Source: Methylocystis sp. (GTDB taxonomy: Bacteria; Pseudomonadota; Alphaproteobacteria; Rhizobiales; Beijerinckiaceae). From it: 64,000 nucleotides of DNA. The notes beneath the pieces are model-generated. The model ran no database searches, had not been told where the DNA came from, and saw nothing but the letters and a program-made list of their open reading frames with translations. The stretch lies in NCBI GenBank assembly GCA_020252485.1, contig JADCCX010000059.1, positions 91,886-155,885 of the forward strand, given 5' to 3'. Both the position numbers and the translations under genes were made by a program. Below, piece by piece: positions 8,963 through 17,682 of the stretch (position 1 is its first letter; every line of letters begins with the position of its first letter).

Positions 8963-9003
8963 TCGCCCCATCCACAGCCAAGCACGCCTGACGAGACGAG
9001 ATC

Positions 9004-9738
9004 ATGTCCCTTTGGAACAAACACAAGCTGATCGAGACGAACTCGATCTTCCTCGTTCTTGGCATCCTGCTCGTGGTGTCGATCGGCGGGCTGGTGGAGA
9101 TCGCGCCGCTGTTCTATCTCAAGAGCACGATCGAGAAGGTTGAGGGCATGCGGCCCTACTCGCCGCTGGAGCTCGCCGGGCGCGCCATCTACATCCGCGA
9201 GGGCTGCTACAATTGCCACAGCCAGATGATCCGCCCGCTGCGCGATGAGGTGGAGCGCTACGGCCATTATTCGCTGGCTGCCGAGAGCATGTACGATCAC
9301 CCCTTCCAGTGGGGCTCCAAACGCACGGGGCCGGATCTGGCCCGCATCGGCGGGAAGTATTCCGATGAATGGCAGCTCGCGCATCTGAACGATCCGCGCG
9401 CGCTGGTGCCGCAGTCGATCATGCCCGCCTATCCGCACCTCGCCAACCGCGAGGTGAATCTCCCGGCCATCGCCGACCATATGCGGGCGAACCGCACCAT
9501 CGGCGTGCCCTACACGCCGGAGCAGATCGAGAAGGCCCTCATCGACGCCAGGGCCCAGGTGAACCCCGATGGCCCCGATGCCGACGATTTCCTCAAGCGC
9601 TATCCCAAGGCGCAGGTCCGCAACTTTGACGGCAATCCGAAAGCGATCACCGAGGCCGACGCCCTGATCGCCTATCTCCAGGTGCTTGGAACGCTCGTCG
9701 ATCTCAAGCTCTATGACAACAAGGCCAACCTGCGCTGA
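9004..9738 (+). CDS. ccoO: cbb3-type cytochrome c oxidase subunit II (monoheme cytochrome c)
   Basis: 244 residues. N-terminal membrane anchor (residues ~14-38), then a periplasmic monoheme domain with the heme c site CYNCH (C68, C71, H72). A probable axial methionine lies in SIMPAYPHL (about residue 142). FixO passes electrons from the CcoP side to CcoN. It follows ccoN by 41 bases and ends just before ccoQ. The length matches the usual 200-245 residues. Confidence 0.97.
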   Translation: MSLWNKHKLIETNSIFLVLGILLVVSIGGLVEIAPLFYLKSTIEKVEGMRPYSPLELAGRAIYIREGCYNCHSQMIRPLRDEVERYGHYSLAAESMYDHPFQWGSKRTGPDLARIGGKYSDEWQLAHLNDPRALVPQSIMPAYPHLANREVNLPAIADHMRANRTIGVPYTPEQIEKALIDARAQVNPDGPDADDFLKRYPKAQVRNFDGNPKAITEADALIAYLQVLGTLVDLKLYDNKANLR

Positions 9739-9748
9739 GGACGGTACG

Positions 9749-9904
9749 ATGACGGAAACCTACGCCTTTCTGGCGCATCTCGCCCAATCCGCAGGCCTGC
9801 TTTATTTCATGGGTATTTTCATCGGCATGGCGGCCTATGCCTTCTGGCCGTCGAACAAGGCCAAGTTCGACGAGGCCGCCGCCATGCCGCTCAGGGAAGA
9901 CTGA
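9749..9904 (+). CDS. ccoQ: cbb3-type oxidase small subunit CcoQ
   Basis: 51 residues with one membrane helix (LLYFMGIFIGMAAYAFWP) and a charged tail, the FixQ/CcoQ pattern. It stabilises the association of CcoP with the core oxidase. The start is the ATG at 9749, eight bases after a GAGGA ribosome site that overlaps the ccoO stop. Longer upstream readings lie inside ccoO. The position between ccoO and ccoP is the standard one. Confidence 0.93.
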   Translation: MTETYAFLAHLAQSAGLLYFMGIFIGMAAYAFWPSNKAKFDEAAAMPLRED

Positions 9905-9957
9905 GACATGGCCAGCAGCCGCGCGGCCGGGTACAACGGGGTCAAGGACAACGGGTG

Positions 9958-10845
9958 ATGGACACCGAAACAAAGAAGCAGATAGACGAGCTCAGCGGCA
10001 CCGCCACCACGGGCCATGATTGGGACGGCATCCGCGAACTCGATACGCCGATGCCGCGCTGGTGGCTGTGGACCTTCTACCTTTGCATCATCTGGGCCGT
10101 CGGCTACTGGGTGCTCTATCCTGCCTGGCCCCTGCCGGGCGGCCCTACGCCCGGCATCCTCGGCTTTTCGTCGCGCGCCAATGTGGCGGTCGAACTCGCC
10201 TCGCTGCACGATCAGCGCGAAGCCATGGCGGCGGGCCTGGCCACCACTTCCCTGCAAGGCATCAGGGACAATCCCGATATGTTCCGCTTCGCCATCGCGC
10301 GCGGCCGGGCCGCGTTTGGCGACAATTGCGCCGGCTGCCATGGTTTGGGGGGCGGCGGCGCCAAGGGCGGCTATCCCAATCTCAACGATGACGACTGGAT
10401 TTGGGGCGGCTCGCTGGACGCCATCCACACCACCCTCCTGAACGGCATCCGCTGGACCGCCAACAATGATACGCGGATCGCGCAGATGCCTGCCTTCGGC
10501 GGCAAGGACGGCGTCCTCAAACCGGCCGAGATCAATGCCGTCGCGAATTACGTGCGCAGCCTCTCCGGCCTGCCGACGGAGCCTGACGCGAAGCTCGCGC
10601 TCGGCAAGGAGCTTTTTGTCACCAATTGCGCTGCCTGCCATGGCGAGGCCGGCAAGGGCAATCAGGAACTGGGTTCCCCGAACCTGACGGATGCGATCTG
10701 GCTTTACGGCTCGGACCTCAAATCCATCACCGAGACGATCACCTACAGCCGCGCCGGTGTGATGCCTGCCTGGAAGGATCGGCTTGATCCCGTAACGATC
10801 AAGGCCCTGACGATCTACGTCCACAGTCTCGGCGGCGGGCAATGA
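9958..10845 (+). CDS. ccoP: cbb3-type cytochrome c oxidase subunit III (diheme cytochrome c)
   Basis: 295 residues. Cytoplasmic N-terminus with the conserved IRELDTPMPRWW segment, one membrane helix (~38-55), then two periplasmic cytochrome c domains with CAGCH (C124, C127, H128) and CAACH (C224, C227, H228). FixP receives electrons from the cytochrome bc1/c pool. A GTG lies directly before the chosen ATG. The 3' end overlaps ccoG by four bases (ATGA), consistent with coupling of the structural and maturation genes. Confidence 0.97.
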   Translation: MDTETKKQIDELSGTATTGHDWDGIRELDTPMPRWWLWTFYLCIIWAVGYWVLYPAWPLPGGPTPGILGFSSRANVAVELASLHDQREAMAAGLATTSLQGIRDNPDMFRFAIARGRAAFGDNCAGCHGLGGGGAKGGYPNLNDDDWIWGGSLDAIHTTLLNGIRWTANNDTRIAQMPAFGGKDGVLKPAEINAVANYVRSLSGLPTEPDAKLALGKELFVTNCAACHGEAGKGNQELGSPNLTDAIWLYGSDLKSITETITYSRAGVMPAWKDRLDPVTIKALTIYVHSLGGGQ

Positions 10846-12281
10846 GCACACCTGAGGTGCAGGCCGAAATCCCTTTTTTCGCGCCTTCGCCGAAGGTCTA
10901 TCCGCAGCAGGTTTCCGGCCGCTTCCGCCGCATCAAATGGGTGATCCTGTTCGTCACTCTGGGCATCTATTACTTCCTGCCCTTCGTCCGCTGGGACCGC
11001 GGTCCCAACCTGCCGGACCAGGCTGTCCTGGTCGATTTCGAGCGGCGGCGCTTCTACTTCTTCTTCATCGAGATCTGGCCGCAGGAGGTCTACTATTTCA
11101 CTGGCCTGCTCATTATGGCGGCGGTCACCCTGTTCCTGCTCAACGCCGTCGCGGGCCGGCTCTGGTGCGGCTACACCTGCCCGCAGACCGTGTGGTCGGA
11201 CCTGTTCCTGCAGGTCGAGCGGCTGGTGGAGGGGGACCGCCGCGACCGCATCAAACGGGATGAAGGTCCCTGGGACACGAATGTCTGGCGGCTGAAGATC
11301 ACCAAGCATTTCCTCTGGCTGATGATCGCCTGGTGGACCGGCGGAGCCTGGGTCCTCTATTTCAGCGATGCGCCGACCCTCGTCTATCAGCTCGCGACGG
11401 GGACAGCGCCTTTCGCCGCCTATCTCTGGATCGCCATCCTCACTTTCACGACCTATGTCTTCGCCGGGCACCTGCGCGAGCAGGTGTGCCTCTATATGTG
11501 CCCCTGGCCGCGCATCCAGGCGGCGCTCACCGACGAGCATGCCCTCAACGTCTCCTATCGCTTTGATCGCGGCGAGCCGCGCATGTCGCTCAAGGAGGCG
11601 CGCAAGCATGAGGCCATCGACGAGAAGGCGGGCGATTGCATCGATTGCCACCAATGCGTCGCCGTCTGCCCGACCGGCGTCGATATCCGCGAGGGATCCC
11701 AGCTCGGCTGCATCCAGTGCGGGTTGTGCATCGATGCCTGTGATTCCGTCATGGCCAAGGTCGATCGTCCGGCCGGCCTCATCGGCTATGATACGGATGA
11801 CAACATCAAGGCCCGGGCGCTGGGTCAGCCCACGCATTACCGCATCGTGCGCCCGCGCACGATCGTTTACGCCCTCCTGCTCTTCGTCGTCGGCGGCGCG
11901 ATGATCTTCCAGCTGGCGACCCGCGCCACGGCCTCGATCAGCGTGCTCCACGAACGCAACCCCATGTTCGTGGTCCTGAGCGACGGCAGCATCCGCAATG
12001 CCTATACGGTCCGCATCGCCAACAAGCGCCCCGAGAGCCGGCCCTTCGCCCTTTCGGTCGAGGGGCCTGTCGGCACGCAGATCGAGGCGGTGGGGGTGGC
12101 GCCCACCTCCGATTGGCGTCCGGTCGTGGAAGTGGGGCCGGACCAGACGCGCGAGGTCCGCGTGCTGGTCACCATGCCGCGCGGCATCATCAGCGAGAAA
12201 TCGACACTGATCTCGATCAAGGCGGCCGATCTATTTGCGGGCGAGAATGTCGCGGCGAAGGAGAATTTCTTTGCGCCCTGA
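10842..12281 (+). CDS. ccoG: Cytochrome c oxidase accessory ferredoxin-like protein CcoG/FixG
   Basis: 479 residues. Several membrane helices with cysteine motifs CGYTCP and CLYMCPW, then two ferredoxin [4Fe-4S] motifs (CIDCHQCVAVCP and CIQCGLCIDACD, around residues 265-310), and a periplasmic C-terminal Ig-like domain. CcoG is reported as a cupric reductase that supplies Cu(I) for CuB assembly. It overlaps ccoP upstream by four bases and precedes ccoH by 14 bases, the standard fixGHIS order. Confidence 0.96.
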   Translation: MSTPEVQAEIPFFAPSPKVYPQQVSGRFRRIKWVILFVTLGIYYFLPFVRWDRGPNLPDQAVLVDFERRRFYFFFIEIWPQEVYYFTGLLIMAAVTLFLLNAVAGRLWCGYTCPQTVWSDLFLQVERLVEGDRRDRIKRDEGPWDTNVWRLKITKHFLWLMIAWWTGGAWVLYFSDAPTLVYQLATGTAPFAAYLWIAILTFTTYVFAGHLREQVCLYMCPWPRIQAALTDEHALNVSYRFDRGEPRMSLKEARKHEAIDEKAGDCIDCHQCVAVCPTGVDIREGSQLGCIQCGLCIDACDSVMAKVDRPAGLIGYDTDDNIKARALGQPTHYRIVRPRTIVYALLLFVVGGAMIFQLATRATASISVLHERNPMFVVLSDGSIRNAYTVRIANKRPESRPFALSVEGPVGTQIEAVGVAPTSDWRPVVEVGPDQTREVRVLVTMPRGIISEKSTLISIKAADLFAGENVAAKENFFAP

Positions 12282-12295
12282 CAACGAGGTTCGCG

Positions 12296-12853
12296 ATGTC
12301 CTGCTGCGGAGTGTTCATCATGTCCTCTGAAGCCGCCTCGCCTGCGGGCCAGGCCCCGCGCCCGCCGCGGCCCCTCACCGGGCGTTTTGTCCTGATCCTG
12401 TGCATGGCGTTCTTCGGCATCGTCGCCGCCGTCAACGGCGTGATGATGACCTATGCGATCACCACCATGCCGGGCCTCGATGCCGCAAACGGCTATGTCG
12501 CCAGCCAGCGCTTGAACCGGGAGTTCGACGCCATGCGCCAGCAGGCGGAGCGTGGCTGGAAGGCCGATGTGGCGGTGGCGCTCAGGAACGGCGACGCCCC
12601 CGTCAGCCTCGCCCTGACGGATCGGGACGGCAGGCCGGTGACGGGCCTGGCCGTAACCGCCCGCCTGGCGCACCCCGCCCTCACCCGCGCCGATCACACC
12701 GGGCTGCTCACCGAGACAGGCCCCGGCCTTTACGCCGCAGTGGTGCCGCGCGTCCAGCCCGGCGCCTGGACGCTGGTGCTCGAAGCCGAACGCGCCGGCC
12801 AGCGCGTTTTCGCGTCGCGCAACCGCATCATGCTGAAGGACACGCCGCTATGA
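12296..12853 (+). CDS. ccoH: cbb3 oxidase assembly protein FixH/CcoH
   Basis: 185 residues. One N-terminal membrane helix (GRFVLILCMAFFGIVAAVNGVMM) and a periplasmic domain ending in LVLEAERAGQRVFASRN, the FixH pattern. CcoH is an assembly factor that stays associated with the oxidase. The ATG at 12296 is chosen because GAGG lies six bases upstream. An alternative ATG at 12320 would shorten the tail before the helix by eight residues. The stop overlaps the ccoI start as ATGA. Confidence 0.92.
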   Translation: MSCCGVFIMSSEAASPAGQAPRPPRPLTGRFVLILCMAFFGIVAAVNGVMMTYAITTMPGLDAANGYVASQRLNREFDAMRQQAERGWKADVAVALRNGDAPVSLALTDRDGRPVTGLAVTARLAHPALTRADHTGLLTETGPGLYAAVVPRVQPGAWTLVLEAERAGQRVFASRNRIMLKDTPL

Positions 12854-15054
12854 GCGCCGCCGCGCCCGGCCAGGCCCGCGATTTCTCCACCTTCATCCGG
12901 GACGAGGGCGATGGCGTCGCCTCGCTGGAACTGGCCGTCGAGGGCATGCGCTGCGCAGGCTGCATGGCCTCGGTCGAGCGCACGGTCGGCAAACTGGATG
13001 GTGTCGTCTCGGCCCGCGTCAATCTCACCAGCCAGCGTCTCAACGTGCGCTGGCGGGAGGGAGCCGCCACACCGGATCAGGTGATCGCCGCTGTCGCCGG
13101 GCTCGGCTTCCGCGCCTATCCGTTCGTCTCGCGGCAAGCCGAGACGAAGGAGGCGCAGGAGGAGAAAAGGCTGCTGCGCTATCTCGGCGTGGCGGCCTTC
13201 GCCGCCATGAACATCATGCTGCTGTCGGTGTCGGTCTGGTCTGGAAACGCCAGCGACATCACGCCGGAAACGCGCGATTTCTTCCACTGGCTGTCTGCGC
13301 TGATCGCCCTGCCGACCGCCGCCTATGCCGGCCAGCCCTTCTTCGAGAGCGCCACCCGGGCGCTTCGGGCCCGCCAGGTCAACATGGATGTGCCGATCAC
13401 GCTCGGCATCCTGCTGGCGCTTGGCATGTCCGTGGTCGAGACGCTGAACCACGGCGAGCATGCCTATTTCGACAGCGCGGTGATGCTGATCTTCTTCCTG
13501 CTCGTCGGCCGCTATCTCGATCAGGCGATGCGCCACAAGACGCGCGCGGTCGCCGGCAATCTCGCGGCGCTGAAGGCGGAAACGGCCTTCAAATATGTCT
13601 CCGATAAGGAAGTGCGCGAGGTGCCGATCGCCGCCATCGCGGCTGGCGATCTCGTGCTGGTCCGCCCCGGCGAAAGGATTTCCGTTGATGGCAAGGTCGT
13701 CTCCGGCCGCTCCGAGATTGACCAGAGCCTGATCACCGGCGAGACGGCCTATGCCGCGATCGGGACGGATGCAATGGTCTATGCCGGCACGCTCAACATC
13801 TCCGGCACCTTGACGATCCAGGTCGTGCATGCGGCGTCGGGCACCCTGCTCGATGAGGTGAACAGCCTTCTCGAAAAAGCGACGGCGGAGCGGTCGCGTC
13901 AGGTTCTGCTGGCGGATCGCGCGGCGCAGCTCTACGCGCCTCTCGTCCATGCCACGGCGCTTGCCACCTTCATCGGCTGGGTGCTGGCCGGCCTCGCCTG
14001 GCAGCAGGCGCTCATCATCGCCATCACGGTGCTGATCATCACCTGCCCCTGCGCGCTGGGGCTCGCCGTCCCGGCGGTGCAGGTGGTGGCGGCGGGCGCC
14101 CTCTTCCGCCGCTCGGTTCTGCTCAATCAGGGCAGCGCCCTCGAACGTTTCGCCGAGGCCGATACGGTCGTCTTCGACAAGACGGGGACGTTGACGCTGC
14201 CGCTGCCGCAGATCGCCAATGCCGCCGATTTCGGCCCCGGCGATCTGGCGCTCGCCGGCAGGCTCGCATTGGCCAGCCGCCATCCGCTCGCCCAGGCGAT
14301 CGTCGAGGCGAGCGGAGCGGCGATGCCGCTCACGGCGACGGAGGAGCCGGGGCTCGGCGTCAGGTCGACGTTCGAGGGCAGGGAAATCCTGCTCGGCCGG
14401 CCAAGCTTTTGCGGGGCGGAGGAGGCGGCCGCCCTTGTGGCGGAACGCTATCCCGAAGCTTCCCTGATGGCTTTCCGCGATGGCGGCCGCGTCCATGTCT
14501 TCGCGGTCCAGCAGGCTTTGCGGCCGGATGCCGTGGAGACGATCCAGGGTCTGAAGGCGCTGGGACTCGCTATCGAGATCCTGTCGGGGGACCGGCCGGC
14601 GGCCGTGGCCGAGGCGGCCCGCGATCTCGGTATCGAAAGGTTCCAGGCGGCGATGACGCCCGCCGACAAGATCCGCCATATCGAAGCTCTGGCCGAAAGC
14701 GGCCGCAAGGTGCTGATGGTGGGCGATGGGCTGAACGATGCGCCGGCGCTGGCCGCCGCGCATGTCTCGCTCTCGCCCGTCACGGCGGTGCATTTGACGC
14801 AGGCTGCCGCGGATGCCGTGTTCCTCGGAGCCCGGCTGTCGCCGGTGCTGGCCGCCGTCAGCCTGTCGCGCCGCGCCCGGGCGCTGATGGTGCAGAACCT
14901 CCGGCTCGCAGTGCTCTATAATGCGATCGCCGTGCCGCTCGCCATCGCAGGCTACGCGACGCCGCTGGTGGCGGCGCTCGCGATGTCCGGCTCCTCGGTG
15001 ATCGTCACGCTCAATGCCTTGCGGGCGCAGGGAAAGCCGGGAGCCGGCCCATGA
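12850..15054 (+). CDS. ccoI: Copper-translocating P1B-type ATPase FixI/CcoI
   Basis: 734 residues. N-terminal heavy-metal domain with MRCAGC (C35, C38), phosphatase loop TGE, membrane metal site CPC (C399-P-C401), phosphorylated Asp in DKTGT (D443), HP motif (H478-P479) and hinge GDGLNDAP (625-632). CcoI exports copper from the cytoplasm for cbb3 assembly rather than for resistance. It overlaps ccoH and ccoS as ATGA at both ends. A long open reading on the opposite strand (12730-15246) is an antisense artefact of the high-GC codon pattern. Confidence 0.97.
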   Translation: MSAAAPGQARDFSTFIRDEGDGVASLELAVEGMRCAGCMASVERTVGKLDGVVSARVNLTSQRLNVRWREGAATPDQVIAAVAGLGFRAYPFVSRQAETKEAQEEKRLLRYLGVAAFAAMNIMLLSVSVWSGNASDITPETRDFFHWLSALIALPTAAYAGQPFFESATRALRARQVNMDVPITLGILLALGMSVVETLNHGEHAYFDSAVMLIFFLLVGRYLDQAMRHKTRAVAGNLAALKAETAFKYVSDKEVREVPIAAIAAGDLVLVRPGERISVDGKVVSGRSEIDQSLITGETAYAAIGTDAMVYAGTLNISGTLTIQVVHAASGTLLDEVNSLLEKATAERSRQVLLADRAAQLYAPLVHATALATFIGWVLAGLAWQQALIIAITVLIITCPCALGLAVPAVQVVAAGALFRRSVLLNQGSALERFAEADTVVFDKTGTLTLPLPQIANAADFGPGDLALAGRLALASRHPLAQAIVEASGAAMPLTATEEPGLGVRSTFEGREILLGRPSFCGAEEAAALVAERYPEASLMAFRDGGRVHVFAVQQALRPDAVETIQGLKALGLAIEILSGDRPAAVAEAARDLGIERFQAAMTPADKIRHIEALAESGRKVLMVGDGLNDAPALAAAHVSLSPVTAVHLTQAAADAVFLGARLSPVLAAVSLSRRARALMVQNLRLAVLYNAIAVPLAIAGYATPLVAALAMSGSSVIVTLNALRAQGKPGAGP

Positions 15055-15224
15055 ACGTGCTTGTCTATCTCCTGCCGCTGGCTTTGCTGCTCGGCGGCCT
15101 CGGCCTCGCCGGCTTCGTCTGGTCGCTGCGCACCAGGCAGTTCGAGGATCTGCAGGGCGCCGGCTGGCGTGCGATTTCCGATGATGATCTGCCCGTCTTG
15201 AAACAGAAGGACAAAAGCTCATGA
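15051..15224 (+). CDS. ccoS: cbb3-type oxidase assembly protein CcoS/FixS
   Basis: 57 residues. One membrane helix (VYLLPLALLLGGLGLAGFVWSL) followed by a short cytoplasmic tail with the conserved QFEDLQGAGWRAISDDD stretch of FixS. It is needed for cofactor insertion into the oxidase. It overlaps ccoI by four bases and the following DUF2189 gene by four bases (both ATGA), so the whole cluster from ccoG onward is translationally coupled. Confidence 0.95.
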   Translation: MNVLVYLLPLALLLGGLGLAGFVWSLRTRQFEDLQGAGWRAISDDDLPVLKQKDKSS

Positions 15225-16015
15225 ACGCCAAGACCGAGATGGCCATCCAGCCCGCAACCCCGGCGACCGTGACCTACCGAACCCTCACCGTCGGCGATCT
15301 TGTGAGCAGCCTGAAGGCCGGTCTCGCTGATTTTGCCGCAGCTCCCGCTTTCGGCCTTTTCTTCGGGCTGTTTTATGCGCTGGCTGGCTGCGCGCTGGTC
15401 AGCCTCGCCGCCTATTTCGGCCAATACATGGTGGTCCTGCCGCTGATCATGGGCTTCGCCCTGATCGGGCCCTTTGCGGCGGTCGGCCTCTACGAGGTCA
15501 GCCGGCGGCTCGAGGCAGGCCTGCCGCTGTCGTTTCCGATCGTGCTGGGCGTGATCCGCCAGCAATCGACCCGCCAGATCATGATGCTGGGCTTCGCGCT
15601 GATGGTTCTGATGCTGTTCTGGGTGCGGGTCGCCTTGCTGATCTATGCGCTGAACTTCGGGCTGAAGCCGGTGAACCCGATGAGCATGGGTGTCGATGTG
15701 ATGTTTGGGTCATCGGCGGTGACCTTTCTTCTCACCGGCACCATCGTCGGGGCCGGTTTCGCCTTTGTGGCCTTCGCGATCTCCGTCTTCTCCTTCCCGC
15801 ATCTGCTGGCGAAGGAGCAGGATTTCATCTCGGCGATCATCCTCTCCCTCAAAGGCGTGATGCTGAACCTGCCGGTCATGATCATCTGGGGCATCATCGT
15901 CGGCGCGCTGCTTTTCCTTGCAGCTACGCCTTTCTTCCTGGGGTTGCTGGTGGTGCTGCCGATCCTTGGCCACGCGACGTGGCACCTCTACCGCAAGGCG
16001 ATCGGGACGGCGTGA
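15221..16015 (+). CDS. DUF2189 family integral membrane protein
   Basis: 264 residues, about six membrane helices. The family (PF09955 type) is often named putative cytochrome c oxidase-associated membrane protein. The conserved region LIMGFALIGPFAAVGLYEVSRRLE (about 84-107) is present. Its ATG overlaps the ccoS stop, which makes it the last gene of the cco/fix transcript. A role in oxidase biogenesis or stability is inferred from position only; no catalytic residues are recognised. Confidence 0.85.
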   Translation: MNAKTEMAIQPATPATVTYRTLTVGDLVSSLKAGLADFAAAPAFGLFFGLFYALAGCALVSLAAYFGQYMVVLPLIMGFALIGPFAAVGLYEVSRRLEAGLPLSFPIVLGVIRQQSTRQIMMLGFALMVLMLFWVRVALLIYALNFGLKPVNPMSMGVDVMFGSSAVTFLLTGTIVGAGFAFVAFAISVFSFPHLLAKEQDFISAIILSLKGVMLNLPVMIIWGIIVGALLFLAATPFFLGLLVVLPILGHATWHLYRKAIGTA

Positions 16016-16066
16016 AGGGGGAAAGGCGGGATGCGGCGCCCCGCCTTCCGCTGATCGGAAAGCGAA

Positions 16067-16276
16067 TCAGCTTTGTTTGACCGGGCAGGTTGACAGGCCC
16101 AGAAGCGAATAGGCCGGGCAATTGCCGAGCGCGGCGGTGCCCAGCGGGACGATGCCGATCCAGCCAAGCATGTTCCAGCCCGTGCCGGGGAAGATATAGC
16201 CGAGAGCAAACGCGATCAGCGCCGCCCCGAGGATGACGCGCGCGATGCGGTCAAGCGTTCCGACGTTGGTTGTCAT
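16067..16276 (-). CDS. DUF2892 (YgaP-type) two-helix membrane protein
   Basis: 69 residues: NVGTLDRIARVILGAALIAFALGY, then a second helix, then GNCPAYSLLGLSTCP. This is the DUF2892 inner-membrane protein seen alone or fused to rhodanese (YgaP). The start at 16276 follows AAGGAG at a good distance; a longer open frame to 16882 is antisense to the neighbouring genes. Convergent with the cco cluster and divergent from the next gene, sharing an intergenic region that holds a FixK/FNR box. The two cysteines could bind metal or a sulfur species, which is speculative. Confidence 0.85.
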   Translation of the reverse strand: MTTNVGTLDRIARVILGAALIAFALGYIFPGTGWNMLGWIGIVPLGTAALGNCPAYSLLGLSTCPVKQS

Positions 16277-16333
16277 GACGGGCTCCTTGCCTGTTGAAGA
16301 AGCAGGACATTGCATCATTCGCGGCCTTGCAGG

Positions 16334-16347
16334 TTGAGGAATGTCAA
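16334..16347. promoter_or_regulatory. FixK/FNR box between divergent genes
   Basis: TTGAGGAATGTCAA matches TTGA-N6-TCAA. It sits 58 bases from the start of the DUF2892 gene and 67 bases from the TTG start of the small protein/cytochrome c pair, so it could control either or both. It indicates that these genes join the same low-oxygen regulon as ccoN. Confidence 0.75.
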
Positions 16348-16414
16348 TGTGCCGCGCCGGCGGTTTGGCAAGGTTCCGTCTAGGCCTTTCCCATAAACCG
16401 AGGAGGATCAGCCA

Positions 16415-16804
16415 TTGCCACATGCCAATCTTATGAAGATCACGCTGAACCTGGCGCGCACGAAACAGTTTCCCGAAGGATCGATCCGCCACGGTTATGA
16501 TTTCATTCTGCCTCTGGGCGATGACGGCAAGATCGATGCGGCCGCCTGGCAAGCTCACCGGAACGCCTGCGTCGTCCACCGTTTTCGGGCGGATGAGCCC
16601 ATTCGGCGCGGACAGATCGTGCGCCGCCCCGGCGGCAGCGCCGGCGCGACCTGGGGCTTTGATTACGACGTCTCGACCCATGCCGACGACGAGGCGGGTT
16701 TTCGCTTCGGCGATCATCTCTTCAGGCCGGGCGAATATGTCTCGATCCGCGATCCCGATGGCGAACTGGAAACATTTCGCATCGTGGATGTGAGACCGGC
16801 ATGA
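16415..16804 (+). CDS. Small conserved soluble protein upstream of cytochrome c, unknown function
   Basis: 129 residues, no signal peptide and no membrane helix. It is rich in Arg, Asp and His and ends in a beta-strand pattern (GEYVSIRDPDGELETFRIVDV). I do not recognise a family. The TTG at 16415 is taken as the start because AGGAGG lies eight bases upstream; the first ATG (16433) would leave that site too far away. The stop overlaps the cytochrome c start as ATGA, so the two are coupled and probably work together. A FixK/FNR box lies upstream. Confidence 0.72.
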   Translation: MPHANLMKITLNLARTKQFPEGSIRHGYDFILPLGDDGKIDAAAWQAHRNACVVHRFRADEPIRRGQIVRRPGGSAGATWGFDYDVSTHADDEAGFRFGDHLFRPGEYVSIRDPDGELETFRIVDVRPA

Positions 16805-17142
16805 GCGGGATCCGCGTGCCGCAAAGCCTTGTCCTGGCTTTGGCGGCGGCGATAGCGTCCAGCGGCGTGCTGAAGCCTGCATATGCCGCTGACGCCCGGG
16901 CTGGCGAGCGTTTCGCCCAGGAGAATTGCAGCCGCTGCCATGCCATCGGCAGGGCTGGCGGCAGCCCTCTCGCGAATGCTCCGCCGTTGCGCACCATTGC
17001 GCGGAAGTACAAGCTTCAGGATCTCGAGGAAGGCCTGGCCGAAGGCATCGTCACCGGCCACAATATCATGCCGGAATTCACGCTGACGCCGCCGCAGATC
17101 GACGATCTGCTGGCCTATCTGCGGCGTCTGAAGGCGCGGTGA
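16801..17142 (+). CDS. Periplasmic monoheme cytochrome c
   Basis: 113 residues. Signal peptide ending near AYA-A (residue 29), heme c site CSRCH (C43, C46, H47) and a likely axial methionine in GHNIMPEF (M90), followed by the class I C-terminal helix (PPQIDDLLAYLRRL). A small soluble electron carrier, a candidate donor to the cbb3 oxidase or to another periplasmic reductase. It is translationally coupled to the unrecognised protein at 16415 and shares its FixK-type box. Confidence 0.9.
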   Translation: MSGIRVPQSLVLALAAAIASSGVLKPAYAADARAGERFAQENCSRCHAIGRAGGSPLANAPPLRTIARKYKLQDLEEGLAEGIVTGHNIMPEFTLTPPQIDDLLAYLRRLKAR

Positions 17143-17179
17143 TCCCAAGGCGGAGCAGGTTCAGGCGGCTGCCCCCGGC

Positions 17180-17659
17180 TTATCCGGCGAAATTGAAGGC
17201 CTGCACGACCATGGGGCCATGGCGCAGCTGGATCTGCGAGCTGGTGACCTGCTGCTGCGCCGTTTCGGTGCTCACGACCAGCAGCACGCAGCCTTCCAGC
17301 AGCTTGCAGCTGATCGCGCCGGATTGCGCGGGCGTCAGCCAGGCGGCGAGGCTCTGGCCCGTCTCCTGGGCGCGCGAGAGCAGCCGGTCGAAGAGCGAGG
17401 GGCAGGAGACCTTCACATCGAGCTCCTCGACCTTCCGCGAGGCATAGCCGAGGGGGGCGGAGGTTTGTGGAGGCGGCATTCCGGCGGCCGTGGAATCGGC
17501 CGCCTGCAGCTGCAGCGCGGAAGGCGAGCCCAGCGAACAGACCTGATCGTCGCGCAAGCCGTTGGCCAGCAATTCGTTCCGGGCCGACCAGTGGCGCTCG
17601 GGATGCTGATAACAGCCGATCACGATCCGGAAGACGCTGCGCTCGGATGTGTTTGTCAT
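17180..17659 (-). CDS. Unrecognised protein encoded directly downstream of the FixK-like regulator
   Basis: 159 residues, soluble, no signal peptide. The N-terminus (VFRIVIGCYQHPERHW) and the C-terminal half (LLSRAQETGQSLAAWLTPAQSGAISCKLLEGCVLLV) look folded and are joined by a Pro/Gln-rich linker. Several cysteines are spread through it (positions ~18, 42, 83, 119, 126) but form no known metal motif. It starts 23 bases after the regulator stop, so the two are probably cotranscribed. A longer open reading upstream lies inside the regulator gene. Function unknown; a modulator of the regulator is only a guess. Confidence 0.65.
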   Translation of the reverse strand: MTNTSERSVFRIVIGCYQHPERHWSARNELLANGLRDDQVCSLGSPSALQLQAADSTAAGMPPPQTSAPLGYASRKVEELDVKVSCPSLFDRLLSRAQETGQSLAAWLTPAQSGAISCKLLEGCVLLVVSTETAQQQVTSSQIQLRHGPMVVQAFNFAG

Positions 17660-17682
17660 CGGATGCCCGTCCCTTTCTGGGT

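Noticed and set aside
7259..8971. A 570-residue open frame on the minus strand.
   Set aside because: Antisense to ccoN, with composition typical of a shadow frame.
12730..15246. An 838-residue open frame on the minus strand.
   Set aside because: Antisense to ccoI, which has all P-type ATPase motifs. The antisense product is Arg/His/Gln-rich and has no recognisable fold.
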